A stretch of 64,000 nucleotides of DNA from Syngnathus acus (Eukaryota; Chordata; Actinopteri; Syngnathiformes; Syngnathidae): positions 2,997,053-3,061,052 of the forward strand of contig NC_051093.1 of assembly GCF_901709675.1 (NCBI RefSeq), written 5' to 3'. The translations under genes and the position numbers were made by a program. Positions 1 through 11,909 of the stretch are shown piece by piece; within the stretch, counting starts at the first letter, position 1; every line of letters starts with the position of its first letter. The notes below the pieces were generated by a model. It was not told the DNA's origin and ran no database searches. It saw only the letters and a list, made by a program, of their open reading frames with translations.

Positions 1-710
1 TGACCGCCCCGCCGAGTTCCTCATCAGAGAGCCTGGCTGACGGAGACGCCACATGACAGAAGGAAATGGCATTTTCTGATTAATCACCTACTGCCACACG
101 CTATCAACTGCTAGCGTGCTGTGTACAATCATTGGCAGGAAAATCATGCGCTTGATTCCAGATGATATATCAAATAGAAAATACAAATACTTTCTTAAAA
201 AATAGTGACAATTTTTAACACCATTTTCTTCGTGCTTCAATGATATTGGTCTTGATGATTAAAAAATATATCGATTCATCGTCATAAACCTAGGGATAAT
301 TTGGGGTAATAAGGGACATTTTCTTTTGCAGATTAGTGTTCTCATTGCGTATAAACTGTCTGAAATCTTGGGTTAGGGGTCACAGCTGGATCTTTGGAGA
401 TCGCAATGCGGAAAACTGAAAACATATCGACTCCAATGCCGTGGGTCACTTACATGGGAGAATAATAATTGTTTATTGCGCATGTTTTGAAGTGAAGCTG
501 AGGGCCTTGTGAAGTTATCTTGGGCTAGCTACATGCATTACTTTGACTGTTTACAACACTTTGACATCAAAGCAACGGGTATGCTCTAATCAAACACAGA
601 ACACTGTAATGTCAAGAACAGTTTCTAGAGTTTATCTAGTGGTTTCTGCTTTATAATCAAACAACAAGAGAGAAAAACTCACTGATTCCGCCATCTTGTG
701 TTTGATCGCG
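1..710. other. AT-rich flank without a recognised gene
   Basis: No open frame, splice-bounded exon or known repeat was recognised here. The sequence is AT-rich intergenic DNA up to the start of the transposon-like element near 711. Confidence 0.5.
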
Positions 711-1480
711 TACATAGTGTTGGCTCGTGAGTGAACGATTCGTTTAAAAGAACGAATCTTTGCAGTGAACGAGACTTCGTTCTTTTTTTCCTTTCATATA
801 TACTTCAAACCAGTAAATGTCAGTAATGCCCATTGGTGCTACCCTCGCCGAAAAAACAAAACAAAGAAGAAAATCAGCCAATCAGCAGCGCCAGCGAGCG
901 TTAGATGGAGGAGGGACTTTACGAGTCAGTGACGTAACTTCCCGTTCACGAACGAGTCGTGAATTGCATTTCCCGTTCACCAACGAACGAATCTGTGAGT
1001 GAACGAATCACTCAGTGAGTGAATCACTCAGTGAGTGAATCACTCAGTGGATGAATCACTCACTGAGTGATTCGCATTTCCAGTTCACCGCGAGAACGGA
1101 TCAGTGAGGGAACGAATCCTGGCTTTCCCGTTCGCGAACGAGTCAATGGATCAGTCAGTGGACGTGTTGCGTCTCCTGGCGTAAACTATGTAAACCAGAA
1201 TGTAGATTTACGATTTACTTATAGTAGGTTTTACATAACATGTATGCATATATATGCCTAAATATTGTTATCCAATATATCGACTGCAGTTTCACATTAG
1301 ATTGCTGGTTTGAGATGTACTTTAATTATTATTATTATTATTATTATTATTTTAATAAACATTTAAGTTATAACTTGTCTGGTGTTTTACTCCTTGTTTT
1401 TATATTCACCAACCAAAACATAAAAATCAGACATTTGGTTAACTGCTTTATATGACAATATGTATATGTGTTTTACGTTG
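711..1480 (+). mobile_element. Interspersed element copy A, hAT-like non-autonomous (inferred)
   Basis: This block starts with TAGTGTTGGCTCGTGAGTGA and is closely repeated at 8031-8815. It holds GAACGA/TCGTTC motifs, a 16-bp palindromic tandem repeat (GTGAATCACTCA-type units, about 1007-1070), a segment containing TTGCGTCTCCTGGCGT, and an (ATT)n run near 1325-1355. No transposase is encoded. The TAGTG ends resemble hAT termini, but I could not define a target-site duplication, so the superfamily is an inference. This copy seems to lack the right end (CACATCACTA) seen near 9430-9440. Confidence 0.7.
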
Positions 1481-1721
1481 AGTTATATATATATAATTTA
1501 AATTATAATTATCAAAGTTGAAACTTAACTGTTTCAACTTTTCTTTATATGTGTTTGTAATTATGAGCTACGATGTTAGGGAAGCTATCAACAATTCATG
1601 TAGCACATGATAAATACCTGGAATTCCCGGATGGATACAAACGAATGAATCACAATTTGATTAAAAAAGTAACAATTTGATTTGAGTGAATGTTCTCAAC
1701 AGATGACTGCAAACGAAAAGT

Positions 1722-1840
1722 CAAAAAGTCAAAGTCTGCTTTATTGTCAATTTCTTCACATGCCAAGACACACAAAGAGATCGAAATTACCTTCCCACTG
1801 TCCCACGGTGACAAGACGTAGTACACAATTTACAAACAAG
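1722..1840. repeat. Fish interspersed repeat fragment (probable)
   Basis: A segment reading AAAGTCTGCTTTATTGTCAA followed by a mention of cytosolic-looking low-complexity sequence resembles a dispersed repeat I recall from fish genomes. It has no coding capacity. Family and boundaries are not established; a repeat-library search would decide. Confidence 0.4.
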
Positions 1841-2843
1841 TAAACACACAAAAATAAAAACAAGAAAAAATGGCACAGTACATTCCATTTGGGTGTGTTA
1901 TGCCTGCAAATGCACACCTGAATCTCTTTCCGGCTACAGCCTGTTCCTAAACGGATACAGTTGTATCATTTTATTCAGTATTTAAAAGTATCAAAGTATT
2001 TGTCTTTGTGTTTCACTGTGACCTTGAATCTGCGGCGTTGGGGAGAAACGGGAGCGTTCCTCGCAAGGAAGGTGCGCAGATGAGCGTCACCTCCACCCAA
2101 AAACAGGGACAAACCGAATAGTTTGTAACAAGCTGTCAAACTCCTCCGCTGCATACCAACGTGTTGATTTCGTGTTGCGCCTTTAATGTGCAGGTTTCTG
2201 TCCCTGCACGGTCCCCATCTTAGAGGTTGCTGCTGCAGAATGCAGACAGGGTCACCTTCCCTCTGCTATTCGTGAGAAGCTCATATATAAATGCATATAT
2301 CATTTTGTTTGTTTGTTTGTTTATTTTCACATACAAAAACATTTCAAATGTACATCGATTAAATAAATGTGATGGAGAATGTCTAAAAAACCCTCCGGGG
2401 GCTGGCTTACGAAGTGGCATTCTCCAGAAATACGAGTACATTTAAGGTCAAATTTCAATGGATCGAGAAATATGCGTCCTAATACATGTCATACAGATGA
2501 AAGATAAAAGAAAAATGAATAACAGGGATAAGGCATACAGCAATAGGGTAAAACACACCAAAACTATAAGTCAAGAGAATAATGAATGGATCCGGGTTCA
2601 TTTAGCATACCATATGGAAAATATTTATTGTCTAAGAGAAGTGATTTCAGAGCCTTCTTAAATTGGTGAGTCCCCTCGAAATAGTGGCAGCGAATTGTAA
2701 ATCTTTTACCCTCTGTAGCCTATGTTACATTGCGTTTGGGATGTACGGGCTATTGGTGGTCTGAGGTCATTTGAGCTGCGTATGGGGTAATTATGGACCT
2801 GAGGGTTGATGAGCTATGAACAAAGAGACCAATTTGAAGATGA

Positions 2844-3152
2844 TTAACTTGAAAAACAGTGAGGATACCGAGTAAAGAGAGGCTGAGATGAATGTTTTGG
2901 ATGTACACAACATATTACTCTTCGAGCTCGTTTCTGCAGACGATATATAGGCTCAAGTTTGGTCTGGTGAGTACTAGCCCAAGCGATATTACAATAGTTC
3001 ATGTACGGATAGCTCATTGAATAGTATAGCATAGTGGCTACCTCGGAGCAGATTAGATGACGGATTTTACGTACAATACCAATAGTCTTCGCCATTTTCA
3101 TGGAAATAGTCATGATATGAGATTTCCATGTAGAATCAACATATAGTGTCAT
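2844..3152 (-). mobile_element. LINE reverse transcriptase C-terminal fragment
   Basis: The minus strand encodes about 100 residues typical of the end of a non-LTR retrotransposon ORF2. It reads from a DSTWKSHI motif through ISMKMAKTIGIVRKIRHL and LYYSMSYPYMNYCNIAWAS to LQKRARRVI. These match the post-RT thumb/connection region of Jockey/Rex/L2-type LINEs. Nothing upstream continues the RT domain, so this is a 5'-truncated dead copy. The exact clade cannot be assigned from this piece. Confidence 0.75.
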
Positions 3153-3581
3153 CGGCCTTTTGGTTCACAGTACAGGTTGAAAAAAAGAAATCATGAGAAC
3201 ACATAGCTTTAATGCATGTTTACTCTTTGTGATATTTTTTTCCGCGTCTTAAAAGGCTTGTCTGAAGCGTTGAAATGACGTCACGCTCGTCCTGTTCAAT
3301 TTTTCAAAGTCATACTCCACACAGGCATGTTCAGTTTTGTTTTTTTCAGGGACAAAACGTAGGACTCCTCCCTCCCTGTCTAAAACTGCGCAAAGAGCAT
3401 CATCTTTGGGGGCATGTCTTGGGAGGAGCTGACTGGCACACGGTCAAAGTGGAAGTTCAGCAAGCATCATCCACTGACACTGGCGAGCGAGCACCGACGA
3501 CGCACCAGCATCTTAATTCAAGTCCAAGTGGTTTGCTGCTTTGTTTCTGACCGAGCTGGGCCCACCACATCCATCCCCACC

Positions 3582-6500
3582 ATGTCGCCGTCATTCGCTG
3601 CCAGGCTCTTGATGACCCTCACACTGTGTCAGACCTGCACTGGTGAGCCATTATTTGATAGATTATTGATATGTTATTTCAATAAGTGGTTTGATCTCAT
3701 CTTTCTTCATCGGATGTATTGTCTTCCACTTGGAAGTTTTGAACGTTTTCTTCTTTAATGGCACACTCGTAAAATTGTTGGGTAAAAAAACAACCCTATT
3801 TGGGTGAAAAATTGGAACCTCAACTTCCTGGTCGGTCCAATTTTGAACCCAGCCATTTTTAATGAGCACGATCTATGTCATCGGAAAAACTCATTTGTAA
3901 AGTTCACTGTCCAAAAACTGCTACAAAGTAAAGAAAGATCGCATGAAAGCCAGTTTCTGCCTTTACTGCGCAGAAAGCACACAGAGAGAAGTGTTGAGGA
4001 CATTGTTAGACGACAAGCCATGCACCCCACCTTTTCTTTTCGTCTTGCAAGCCAAGTGGTTGATCATGCGTGGCTCTCATCATATTCTTGTTGTCGTTCC
4101 AGAGCTGTTCGGGTGTCCGACCGGATGGCTGGAATACAACAAACACTGTTTCTTCTTCGGAAATAAACCTAAGACGTGGTGGGACGCTAGGCTCGAGTGT
4201 GCGTCTAAGGGAGCCCACCTGACAAGCATTTTGGACCAAAGGGAGCAGGTACCACGACTCGCTCAGTCGCTCGCTCACCTTTCTCTCTCTCTCATTGAAC
4301 TTTGTCTTTCTTGCAGGATTGGCTGCAATCTCAAAAAACAGGTGCCGTAGCCTGGATTGGCCTGCGACGTGAGACCACTGGCAAACCGTGGCAGTGGGCA
4401 GACGCAACACCTTTCTACTACTCGTGAGTGTCCTTCCGTTGAAAAAGTGCGACAGCTTGTGAGCCTCAGGCGGCGAATCGCTCAAAGGGTTTCTCTTGCG
4501 TACCTGTTGCTTTAAATGATGACGATTAAACCTGAAAATACCTCATTATTCATGAACAAGAGCTCTGAAAGACTTCTTCTCATTGTTATTAGAGAAAAAA
4601 TTCACTGAAATAGTTAGCGCTAAAAATGTTTTCTCTTGCAGGACATGGAATGGCGGTGAGCCAAACAACGTTGGTGGAAATGAACACTGCGTTCAAATGT
4701 GGCCCAGGGGTCGTTGGAATGACTTCCCATGTGTCCATTCTATGCCCTACATCTGCAAGCGTGAGTACAGATCTTGTTTTGTAACTGTAGCGTGTCACTA
4801 CACTCCAAAAAATTAGGACTTGGTGATATTTACTTGAGAAGAAAAAAAGTCACATTTTGCCTACAACTTCATGCTGGAAATAGTCCAAGTGGCGTGGCGT
4901 GCGTGCGTGCGTGCGTGACAGCCAGCCTGGAGAGAAAAAAGGGGCCGACTCCCCGCTTGCAGAAGATGCCGCCACCTCCTGGCCAAATGGAGAAGGGCGT
5001 CATGCTCACCTCCGTGGCACCTTCTCACAACCGCCTTTGGCCCCGCGCATCAAAGCCAGTCTTGTCAAATTGATTCAATATGAACATTGGTTCACTCTCC
5101 CTTTTGAACGATTCATGGTTTCATAATTGGCAATGTCTATCAAGGAACGATTACTTCTGTGTAGTTCTTTTTTTTTTTTGCATGAATATGTTCACCATTT
5201 GATGAGTTTATTTAGTTCAAGGCATCTCTCAAAATGTGGCCACTGTTGAACCCTTTGCGGGACCCAACAGCAACATTTGAGTATCTTCTAATGTGTGCTC
5301 TCCTTTCAAATAGGTCCTGCCAGTCCCACCATCACTACAGCCAAGCCTGTCACTTGTCCTGCTCCTGCTCTCTGCCCCACCACCACGACAGCCAAGCCTG
5401 CCACCTGTCCTACTCCTGCTCCCTGCCCCATCTGTCCCGCTACCACCAAGCCTGCCACCTGTCCTGCTCCTGCTCCCACTACAGCCAAGCCTGCCACCTG
5501 TCCTACTGTCACCTGTCCTACTCCTGCTCCCACTACAGCCAAGCCTGCCACCTGTCCTACTCCTGCTCCCTGCCCCACCACCACTCCCGCCCAGCCTGTC
5601 ACCTGTCCTACTCCTGCTCCCTGCCCCACCACCACTCCAGCCAAGCCTGTCACCTGTCCTACTCCTGCTCCCACTACAGCCAAGCCTGCTACCTGTCCTA
5701 CTCCTGCTCCCTGCCCCACTACGGCCAAGCCTGCCACCTGTCCTATTCCTGCTCCCTGCCCCACCACCACTCCAGCCAAGCCTGTCACCTGTCCTACTCC
5801 TGCTCCCACTACGGTCAAGCCTGCCACCTGTCCCACTCCTGCTCCCTGCCCCACGACGACGGCCAAGCCTGCCACCAGTCCTGCCGGCCCTCCTCCGACC
5901 GATGGGGAGCTCGAGATGTGCGCAATCTCCACCAATGACAAGGCGTGTTCATCCCACAACGTGACATGCTCGTGCCTGCTCGCCATGATTGCCAACCCGG
6001 TGAGTTAACGGCTGAGCCGTCTCCAAAGTGCATTGCCTCATTGTCGTCGTTCTTTTTTGTTCGGGTGTGCGCAGATGGGCGGATTCCAAGGCGTGCTCGA
6101 CGGTCTCAGTGTGGCCCGGAGCATTGTCATCAGAGGACAATCCAATGCCAAAGCAAAGAAGTAATAACCCCCCCTACACACACACACACACACACACTCT
6201 CAAAGAAGGCAGCTAGCACAATGGCATTTGTGTGGCAGGCTGGTGGTCAACCTGGACGCGCGCGACGCCAACAGCAAGAACGTTACCGCAGCGCTGCACC
6301 TGAATATGGACTTGGTGAGTCAAACCTTCACCCTCAACTCTAGAGTGGACCGCAAGTGGGGTGACAGCAGACCGGGGACCTTCCCCGACGGACGCCCCTT
6401 CGGAAGCCGGTCTCCCCTTCAAGGTGATTGAAGATGCATGACAAACGTGTTTTTGGCGCCGCTTGACCGCAGTAGAAAGAGTCGGAGCGCTTACTGAGCC

Positions 6501-6646
6501 TGCCGCCATCTTGTCACTGTTCAGATTGTCATCAAGTGCGGCGGGATGGCAATTTCCACCTGGACTTCAACGACGAGCTCCAGCAGGACTTCGCAGGTCC
6601 TCAACTGATATCGGGAGCATCAACTGGTTGGAGGTGTGGCAAGTGA
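3582..6646 (+). CDS. C-type lectin / Pro-Thr-Cys repeat / galectin-like chimeric lectin
   Basis: Predicted secreted lectin, about 500 residues. Exons: 3582-3642 (signal peptide), 4103-4248, 4317-4423, 4642-4760, 5314-5999, 6075-6160, 6239-6423, 6525-6646; all junctions GT-AG and phase-consistent. Residues about 21-144 form a C-type lectin domain: CPTGW start, WIGL core, an EPN sugar-binding motif (GGEPNN, mannose-type), WND and closing YIC. Exon 5 is a repeat linker of KPATCPTPAPCPTTT-type units ending in an NVT sequon. Exons 6-8 resemble the three coding exons of galectins in size (86 and 185 bp for the first two) and content: GGFQGVLDGLSVARSIVIRG, LHLNMDL, VNLD, KWGDSRPGTF, DGNFHLDF, INWLEVW. 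Galectin strands after RPGTF lie in different frames (PFKIVIKC, then DGNFHLDF, then INWLEVW), so this end has about three indels; the given stop is that of the DGNFHLDF frame. The CTLD call is secure; the galectin call is good; intactness is uncertain. Confidence 0.8.
5325..5895 (+). repeat. Coding minisatellite in the lectin gene
   Basis: Within exon 5, compound units of roughly 30-51 bp such as ACCTGTCCTACTCCTGCTCC repeat about ten times, encoding KPATCPTPAPCPTTT-like peptides. Each unit carries one or two cysteines, unlike ordinary Ser/Thr mucin linkers. Several other frames stay open only because of this composition. Copy number is likely variable between alleles (inference). Confidence 0.9.
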
Positions 6647-6974
6647 ATGCTGAGCAGCGTCCAACTGATGTGATGACGCGGCCGTTGTGACGCCGCTTCC
6701 TGTCAGGGCGTCAGCATGCCGACGGCAATCAGCTCCATTGTATTGGTTTCTTTTCGAGCTCGGTTGCCACCACTTGTTCCTTTTCAAACTAGATGTGTAA
6801 AATAACTCTCACGGTACGAAATTTTCACAGCAGAGAAGCGATTTGCTCGTGTGGAAAATCGAGTGCCAGTCGTAAGAAGACACTTAAATTGAAAACAAAG
6901 GTTCTGATACGTTTTTTTCGGAATCGTATATAAATGTCACTTTATTCAACTGATGTACACGTGTTTGAAGCAAA

Positions 6975-6980
6975 AATAAA
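6975..6980 (+). terminator. Poly(A) signal of the lectin gene
   Basis: A canonical AATAAA lies about 330 bp after the last lectin exon, on the same strand, with GT-rich sequence following (GGTCGTTGTC). Placement fits a 3' end for this gene. Confidence 0.6.
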
Positions 6981-7009
6981 GGTCGTTGTCTTTCTCATGA
7001 TTCTTCTTC

Positions 7010-8030
7010 AGTCAAATCTGTAGCATCTCCAAATTGAACTGACTCTTATGAGGTTGGCCAAATAGATTGTCTGTTGATAGATGTCTGTGGTGAGAAACAT
7101 ACGTGACTGGCAGTGTCTGGCAGCGTTGCAGAGATAAGCAGCAGCAGCCAAACTCTTTGATGGCATCTTTACCCAGGCGACTGCTCTGTGCGCCGTACCC
7201 AGATGCAGCTGAGCAGGACAAAAAAAAAAAAAACGAACAAATAATCGGACACAATTTCTTTCATTAGATTTGATATGCTGCCAATGAATGCATATGGAAT
7301 AGAATCGATTACTGTATTAGCACCTGTTGATGGGCTAAACGTGCGCGCGCACACACAAGGAACAAAATGTTTTACCACCCAGCATGAAACAAAAAAATAT
7401 GAACACAAATCAGGTCAGGTATTAAACCGGACGCAAATCGAAAAAATATGTCGACACGGCTGTGGCGACCCTAACGGGAGCAGCGGAGTATCACATTCAT
7501 TTCTGGCTTCATATTCATATCCCGAGTTCAAACGTTAGTTTTTAAAGGCATAACTAATTAACAAGAATACATACTAAATTCGTCACGTGCATCCTAATTT
7601 GATGAGGTACCAATCGCTGTCGCTAACAGTAACTGATAATCATAACACACTTCTCTTCTGTATTTTTCTTTTTCTCGTGGTATGTATGTATAGACGGCTC
7701 CAGCGGGGCATGTTTCTCCGTGGCGAGTCATTATAGCGTTTAATCAGGTCCGTTTAAAAAAAAATTGAAAATTCCGGGATGGTTGCAATGTTTGCAGCGT
7801 TAGCTTAGCTTGTATTCGGCTCGGACAACCGAGAAGTTCTACCGGCCGGGACCTGATAGTAAGAGATGACAGGACACGGGCTGTGTTCAAATATATTCAC
7901 TTATTAATCACAATAAAGGGATTATTTATACGGTGAACTCGACTGTTCACTTATACTCAGGAGAGAATGTGTTTTCCAGTGCTACTTGAGCGCGCACTTA
8001 ATACGTCATTACGTCGCATTCAGATGTCGT
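7010..8030. other. Gene-free stretch with repeat-like pieces
   Basis: No exon was recognised. Around 7450-7490 the text CTGTGGCGACCCTAACGGGA resembles the 3' tail of a common fish retroelement. At 7780-7930 there is unassigned sequence that might be part of an LTR. Confidence 0.4.
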
Positions 8031-8815
8031 CTAGTGTTGGCTCGTGAGTGAACGATTCGTTCGAAACGAACGTATCTCTTCAGTGAACGAGATTGAACGA
8101 ATCACTTCCTAAAGTGAGTCGTTCTTTTTTTCCTTTCATATATAACTTCAACCAGTAAATATCAGTAATGCCCATTGAAGCTGGTGCTACCCTCGCCGTA
8201 AAACAAAACGAAGAAAGAGAATCAGCCAATCAGCAGCGCCAGCGAGCGGTTAGATGGAGGAGGAACTTTACGAGTCAGTGACGTAACTTCGCGTTCACGA
8301 ACGAGTCGTGAATTGCATTTCCCGTTCACCAACAAACGAATCTGTTAGTGAACGGATCACTCACTGAGTGAATCACTCACTGAGTGAATCACTCACTGAG
8401 TGAATCACTCACTGAGGTGAATCACTCACCTGGTTTTCCCGTTCGCGAACGGTCATGAGTGAACTGCCTTCACTGTGCATCAACGGATCAGTCAGTGGAC
8501 GTGTTGCGTCTCCTGGCGTGAACTATGTAAACCAGAATGTAGATTTACGATTTACTTATAGTAGGTTTTAGCATAACAATGTATGCATAGTATATGGGCC
8601 TAGAATATTGTTATCCAATATATCGACTGCAGTTTCACATTAGATTGCTGGTTTGAGATGTACTTTAATTATTATTATTATTATTATTTAATAACATTTA
8701 AGTTATAACTTGTCTGGTGTTTACTCCTTGTTTTTATATTCGCCAATCAAAACATAAAAATCAGACATTTGGTTAACTGCTTTATATGACAATATGTATA
8801 TGTGTTTTACGTTGT
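8031..8815 (+). mobile_element. Interspersed element copy B
   Basis: Near-duplicate, in the same orientation, of 711-1480: the same TAGTGTTGGCTCGTGAGTGA start, the same TTAGATGGAGGAGG segment, a longer 16-bp TGAGTGAATCACTCAC tandem array (about 8350-8420), the same (ATT)n run and the same TATGACAATATGTATATGTG end. The pair brackets the lectin gene. Confidence 0.75.
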
Positions 8816-8994
8816 TATATGAGTTGGTGTCCCAGAAATTAACAAATGTCGGCATAACGTTTTTTTTCCAACCTTTTATTCAAACACAAACACATTCGAT
8901 ATATAATAACACCATCAACTACAAGCCAACAAAAACAAAATTAAAACATCAATGTCGGCATAAAGCGTGTCGGCTGGCAATGGCATAGCAGCAA

Positions 8995-9440
8995 TGCTGT
9001 CTGTCACTCCACTCGTGAATCTTCGTGAACGACCAATCAGCCAGCGCCCAGCGAGCGAATTTTAGATGGAGGAGGGACTTTACGATGTCAGTGACGCTAC
9101 TTGTCCCCCCGTTCTCTGAACGAGCTAGTGACGCAATTTTCCCGTTCACGGACAGGGTGAGAGACTGTTGCCACGGATCAGTGTGTAAGTGTTGTATTAT
9201 AAAGAAATGTGTTAATTACCCGAGCCAATTATTATTATAATAATAATGTGTGTGTGGGGGGGGGGGGGGGGGGGGTTGTGTAGTTGTATTGTTGATGTGT
9301 ATGGTTTGTTTCCACTGGATGTGAAAAACAAAGTCATTGAACGGGGGGATTCATTTGAACGATTCGTTTGAACGAATCTTTTGAGTGAACCGATTCTAAA
9401 GATTCGGGTCACCTAAAAGAACTGGAATGCACATCACTAG
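8995..9440 (+). mobile_element. Further part of the same element, with right terminus
   Basis: Repeats the CCAATCAGC, TTTTAGATGGAGGAGGGACT and CCCGTTCACG pieces of copy B, then runs through a 20-bp poly-G tract (9256-9275). It ends in GAACGAATCTTTTGAGTGAA and GGAATGCACATCACTA, which is the imperfect inverse of the left end (TAGTG). It may be the distal half of one 1.4 kb element spanning 8031-9440, or a second inserted copy. Confidence 0.6.
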
Positions 9441-9890
9441 CGTACACGTCATTGATGCATTTACGGACTTGCGCCGTGCTGCCTTCATAGCAATCCGCCG
9501 TTGCGAAAATATCCCGCTTACTTGTGCTTTTGTAAAAATAGCACCCACTCGTGCACTGACAGATATTTAAATACTACTACTAAATTGACCAAACTGTGAG
9601 ACATGGACATCCGTGCACTAAAATGGGGTTCACTACACTTCATAAGTTGTGTGATGCGTATATTATGTGCTCATTAACAAATACATGGCTCATTCTGTAT
9701 CTTTTAATGTTTAAAAACCATTTCACACATATTTTACTATTTACAGTTAATATTAATGACATATTTCCTTGCAAGTTAAAAAAAAAAACCAAATGATTCT
9801 TTTGGCAGAATGCACTTCCTTGCTTTGCCACTAGGTGGCGTTTGAGGCGAAGGTGATGTGCGACGATGTCTTGCGCACTTTGGTTTGCTT

Positions 9891-11909
9891 TTACTTCTTC
9901 TTGTTCTCCTTGCAGGCTACCACGTAACGTTGAGCCACGTTGAGAGGCGGTGAGTACCCGTCGGCGTACGACGTGTCTTCGAACAGCACCGAGTAGTCGT
10001 CCTGGGGCTGCACACCACAGTGGCAAAGCAAACACAACAATCATTTACCTTTTTTCTCACACCTTTCAAACCGTTTTTCAAAGCATTTTAAAATCATCAT
10101 CCCGGATCACCTGTGGTAAATTTGAGCTTTCAGCGAAAAGTACTGAAAGAGCCAACGGTTGATCCAAGTCGACCTGCAAGGGTCACGTAGCCTGTGTGCG
10201 CGTGTGCCCGTGCGTGTGCGCGACTGACCCTGTGCGGTGGGGCGTGTATGAGGGCGCGGTAGAAGCAGGTGGTCTGTGGGTAAAGGGCGAGCACCAGCTG
10301 GTCTTTGCTGAAAAGCGCCTCGGGGTCCGTCTCTGGGTTGGCCTTCCATTGCGGCAGCGGGATGATGCGACGCCTGCTCAGAGTGTGTCGCCTGATGCAA
10401 GCGCACACACAGGAAGTGACATCAGACCCCACCAGCATGGCTGACAAATTTCCTGTGGGTGACATACTCACTCTTTGCCCTCTTCATCGATGTCATCCAC
10501 CTCGTACCTGACAGAGGTTACAAGTGGTGAGTGTGGTTTGGCTTGTTCATAATTGCATGAGCAGAGAGCATGCACTTGTTTAATCATGAATGTCAAAGTG
10601 GAGTCACCACAAAAAAAGTGTTTTGCATTTTATAAGTTGTAATATCAGTGTTGACCACTAGATGGAGAACAACACAGACTTGAATTATTGTGAACTCTCA
10701 CTTGTTTGCAGCGTGGCTGTAGCTCACAACCTCTGCCAGGATCCACTGCTCGTCTCCGTCCACCGCCTTGACCCTGGCCGCTACCTTGTCTCCCTGCTTG
10801 GCCACATAGTCACCGCTGGCGGGCGTGGCCCCACACAGAGGGGGCGGGCTGAAAAGATGGACAGACACTGTTTTGTGAGAATAAATATTTCATGTACTGA
10901 CAAAAACAGCAGCATAAGCTAAGTTCTGATATGTTGGCTGGAGTTAGCTTTTCAAGAATGTAGGCAGGCTTCACTGCAAAGCACCAATAAGCACGTCAAC
11001 TAAAAAGAGCGTGCTGCGGCACCTCTCGCCAGGCTTGCCAATCCAGAGCGGCAGCGTCATGGCCGACTGCTGGAGAAGCGTCATGAGGACGCCACGTCGC
11101 ATGGTCTTCCTGGGGGGTCACTGTCGCTGTAAACTCCGGCCATCTTGGCGGCTGCAACGGACGACAAGTGTGATGAGGTGAGCGGAAGCCGGGGACAGGA
11201 CGGGACGCAGGCGCGTACGCACCGATCCTTCGCTCCTCTAATAACGACTTGATCTCGGCTATTTTGTCCAGTGCACGACGCAGGATCCTGAAAACGAGAC
11301 AAACTTCAACGGTTAACATGGCAACACTCTTGTAGTCATCTGTTGCAACGCCTTCCACATTGTCAGTCGTTACCACGACAACTACTATTGCAACTCATTG
11401 TCCCCATAATGACGTTACACATTCATGTTACACCGTGACAATTGTTTCGGTGACAATAAGTGACGTGTTTGCCATGCGTTACCATGACAATGGTTTACAG
11501 GTGTCAATGCTTGCCATGACAACACGAGTCAACCGACCCACACTCCGCCTCCGCGTCGGCCTTGGCAGTAGTGTAAAGTCCTCTCAACTTGGTGCGGTAG
11601 TACGGCGACGCTGCGGGACAACAAGTGCACGTTCAGGTCGAACACGTGCCGAACTTGCCGTGTTGATCGCCAAGAAACAAAGACGCCCACTGACTTTTGT
11701 TTTCCGTTTGCATCCTTTCGTGGGTTTTGTGGATGTTGAGCAGGTTGTGTTCGCTGCGTGACCGCTCCTCCTGAAATACACTTGCACTTATTTGACCATG
11801 TGGCCAGACGCGCGCACACACAAATGACACTGTGCAAGCTGACCTGCGTGTGTCTGATGAGTTGATGGAGTTCAGTGAGCAGCTCAGCGATCTTAGTATC
11901 TGCTGACAT
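9891..11909 (-). CDS. sgf29: SAGA-associated factor 29
   Basis: SGF29 reads H3K4me2/3 through a tandem Tudor domain and anchors the SAGA/ATAC acetyltransferase complexes in the nucleus. Minus-strand exons: 11909-11844, 11770-11695, 11610-11538, 11287-11223, 11151-11023, 10848-10702, 10507-10472, 10391-10229, 10007-9891. The N-terminal helix (KIAELLTELHQLIRHTQ, SRSEHNLLNIHKTHERM) is followed by YYRTKLRGLYTTAKADAEAE and LLEERRI. The tandem Tudor region runs from GDKVAARVKAVDGDEQWILA through YEVDDIDEEGKERHTLSRRR to FEDTSYADGYSPPL, ending CKENKKK. Summed exons give 290 residues if one base is added, against 293 in human. Oddity: at 11112-11117 a run of six C (coding strand) should be seven to keep RKTMRRGVLM in frame; as written the frame breaks in exon 5. 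A homopolymer assembly error is the simplest reading. nupr1 lies next to it, as in mammals. Confidence 0.95.

Noticed and set aside
1007-1070. Short regularly spaced repeats that might suggest a CRISPR array
   Set aside because: The units are contiguous 16-bp palindromes with no spacers, lie inside a eukaryotic transposon-like element, and recur at 8350-8420.
5306-5995. Long open frames on the other strand and frames of the lectin repeat exon
   Set aside because: They arise from the stop-poor repeat composition; only one frame joins in phase with the lectin exons on both sides.
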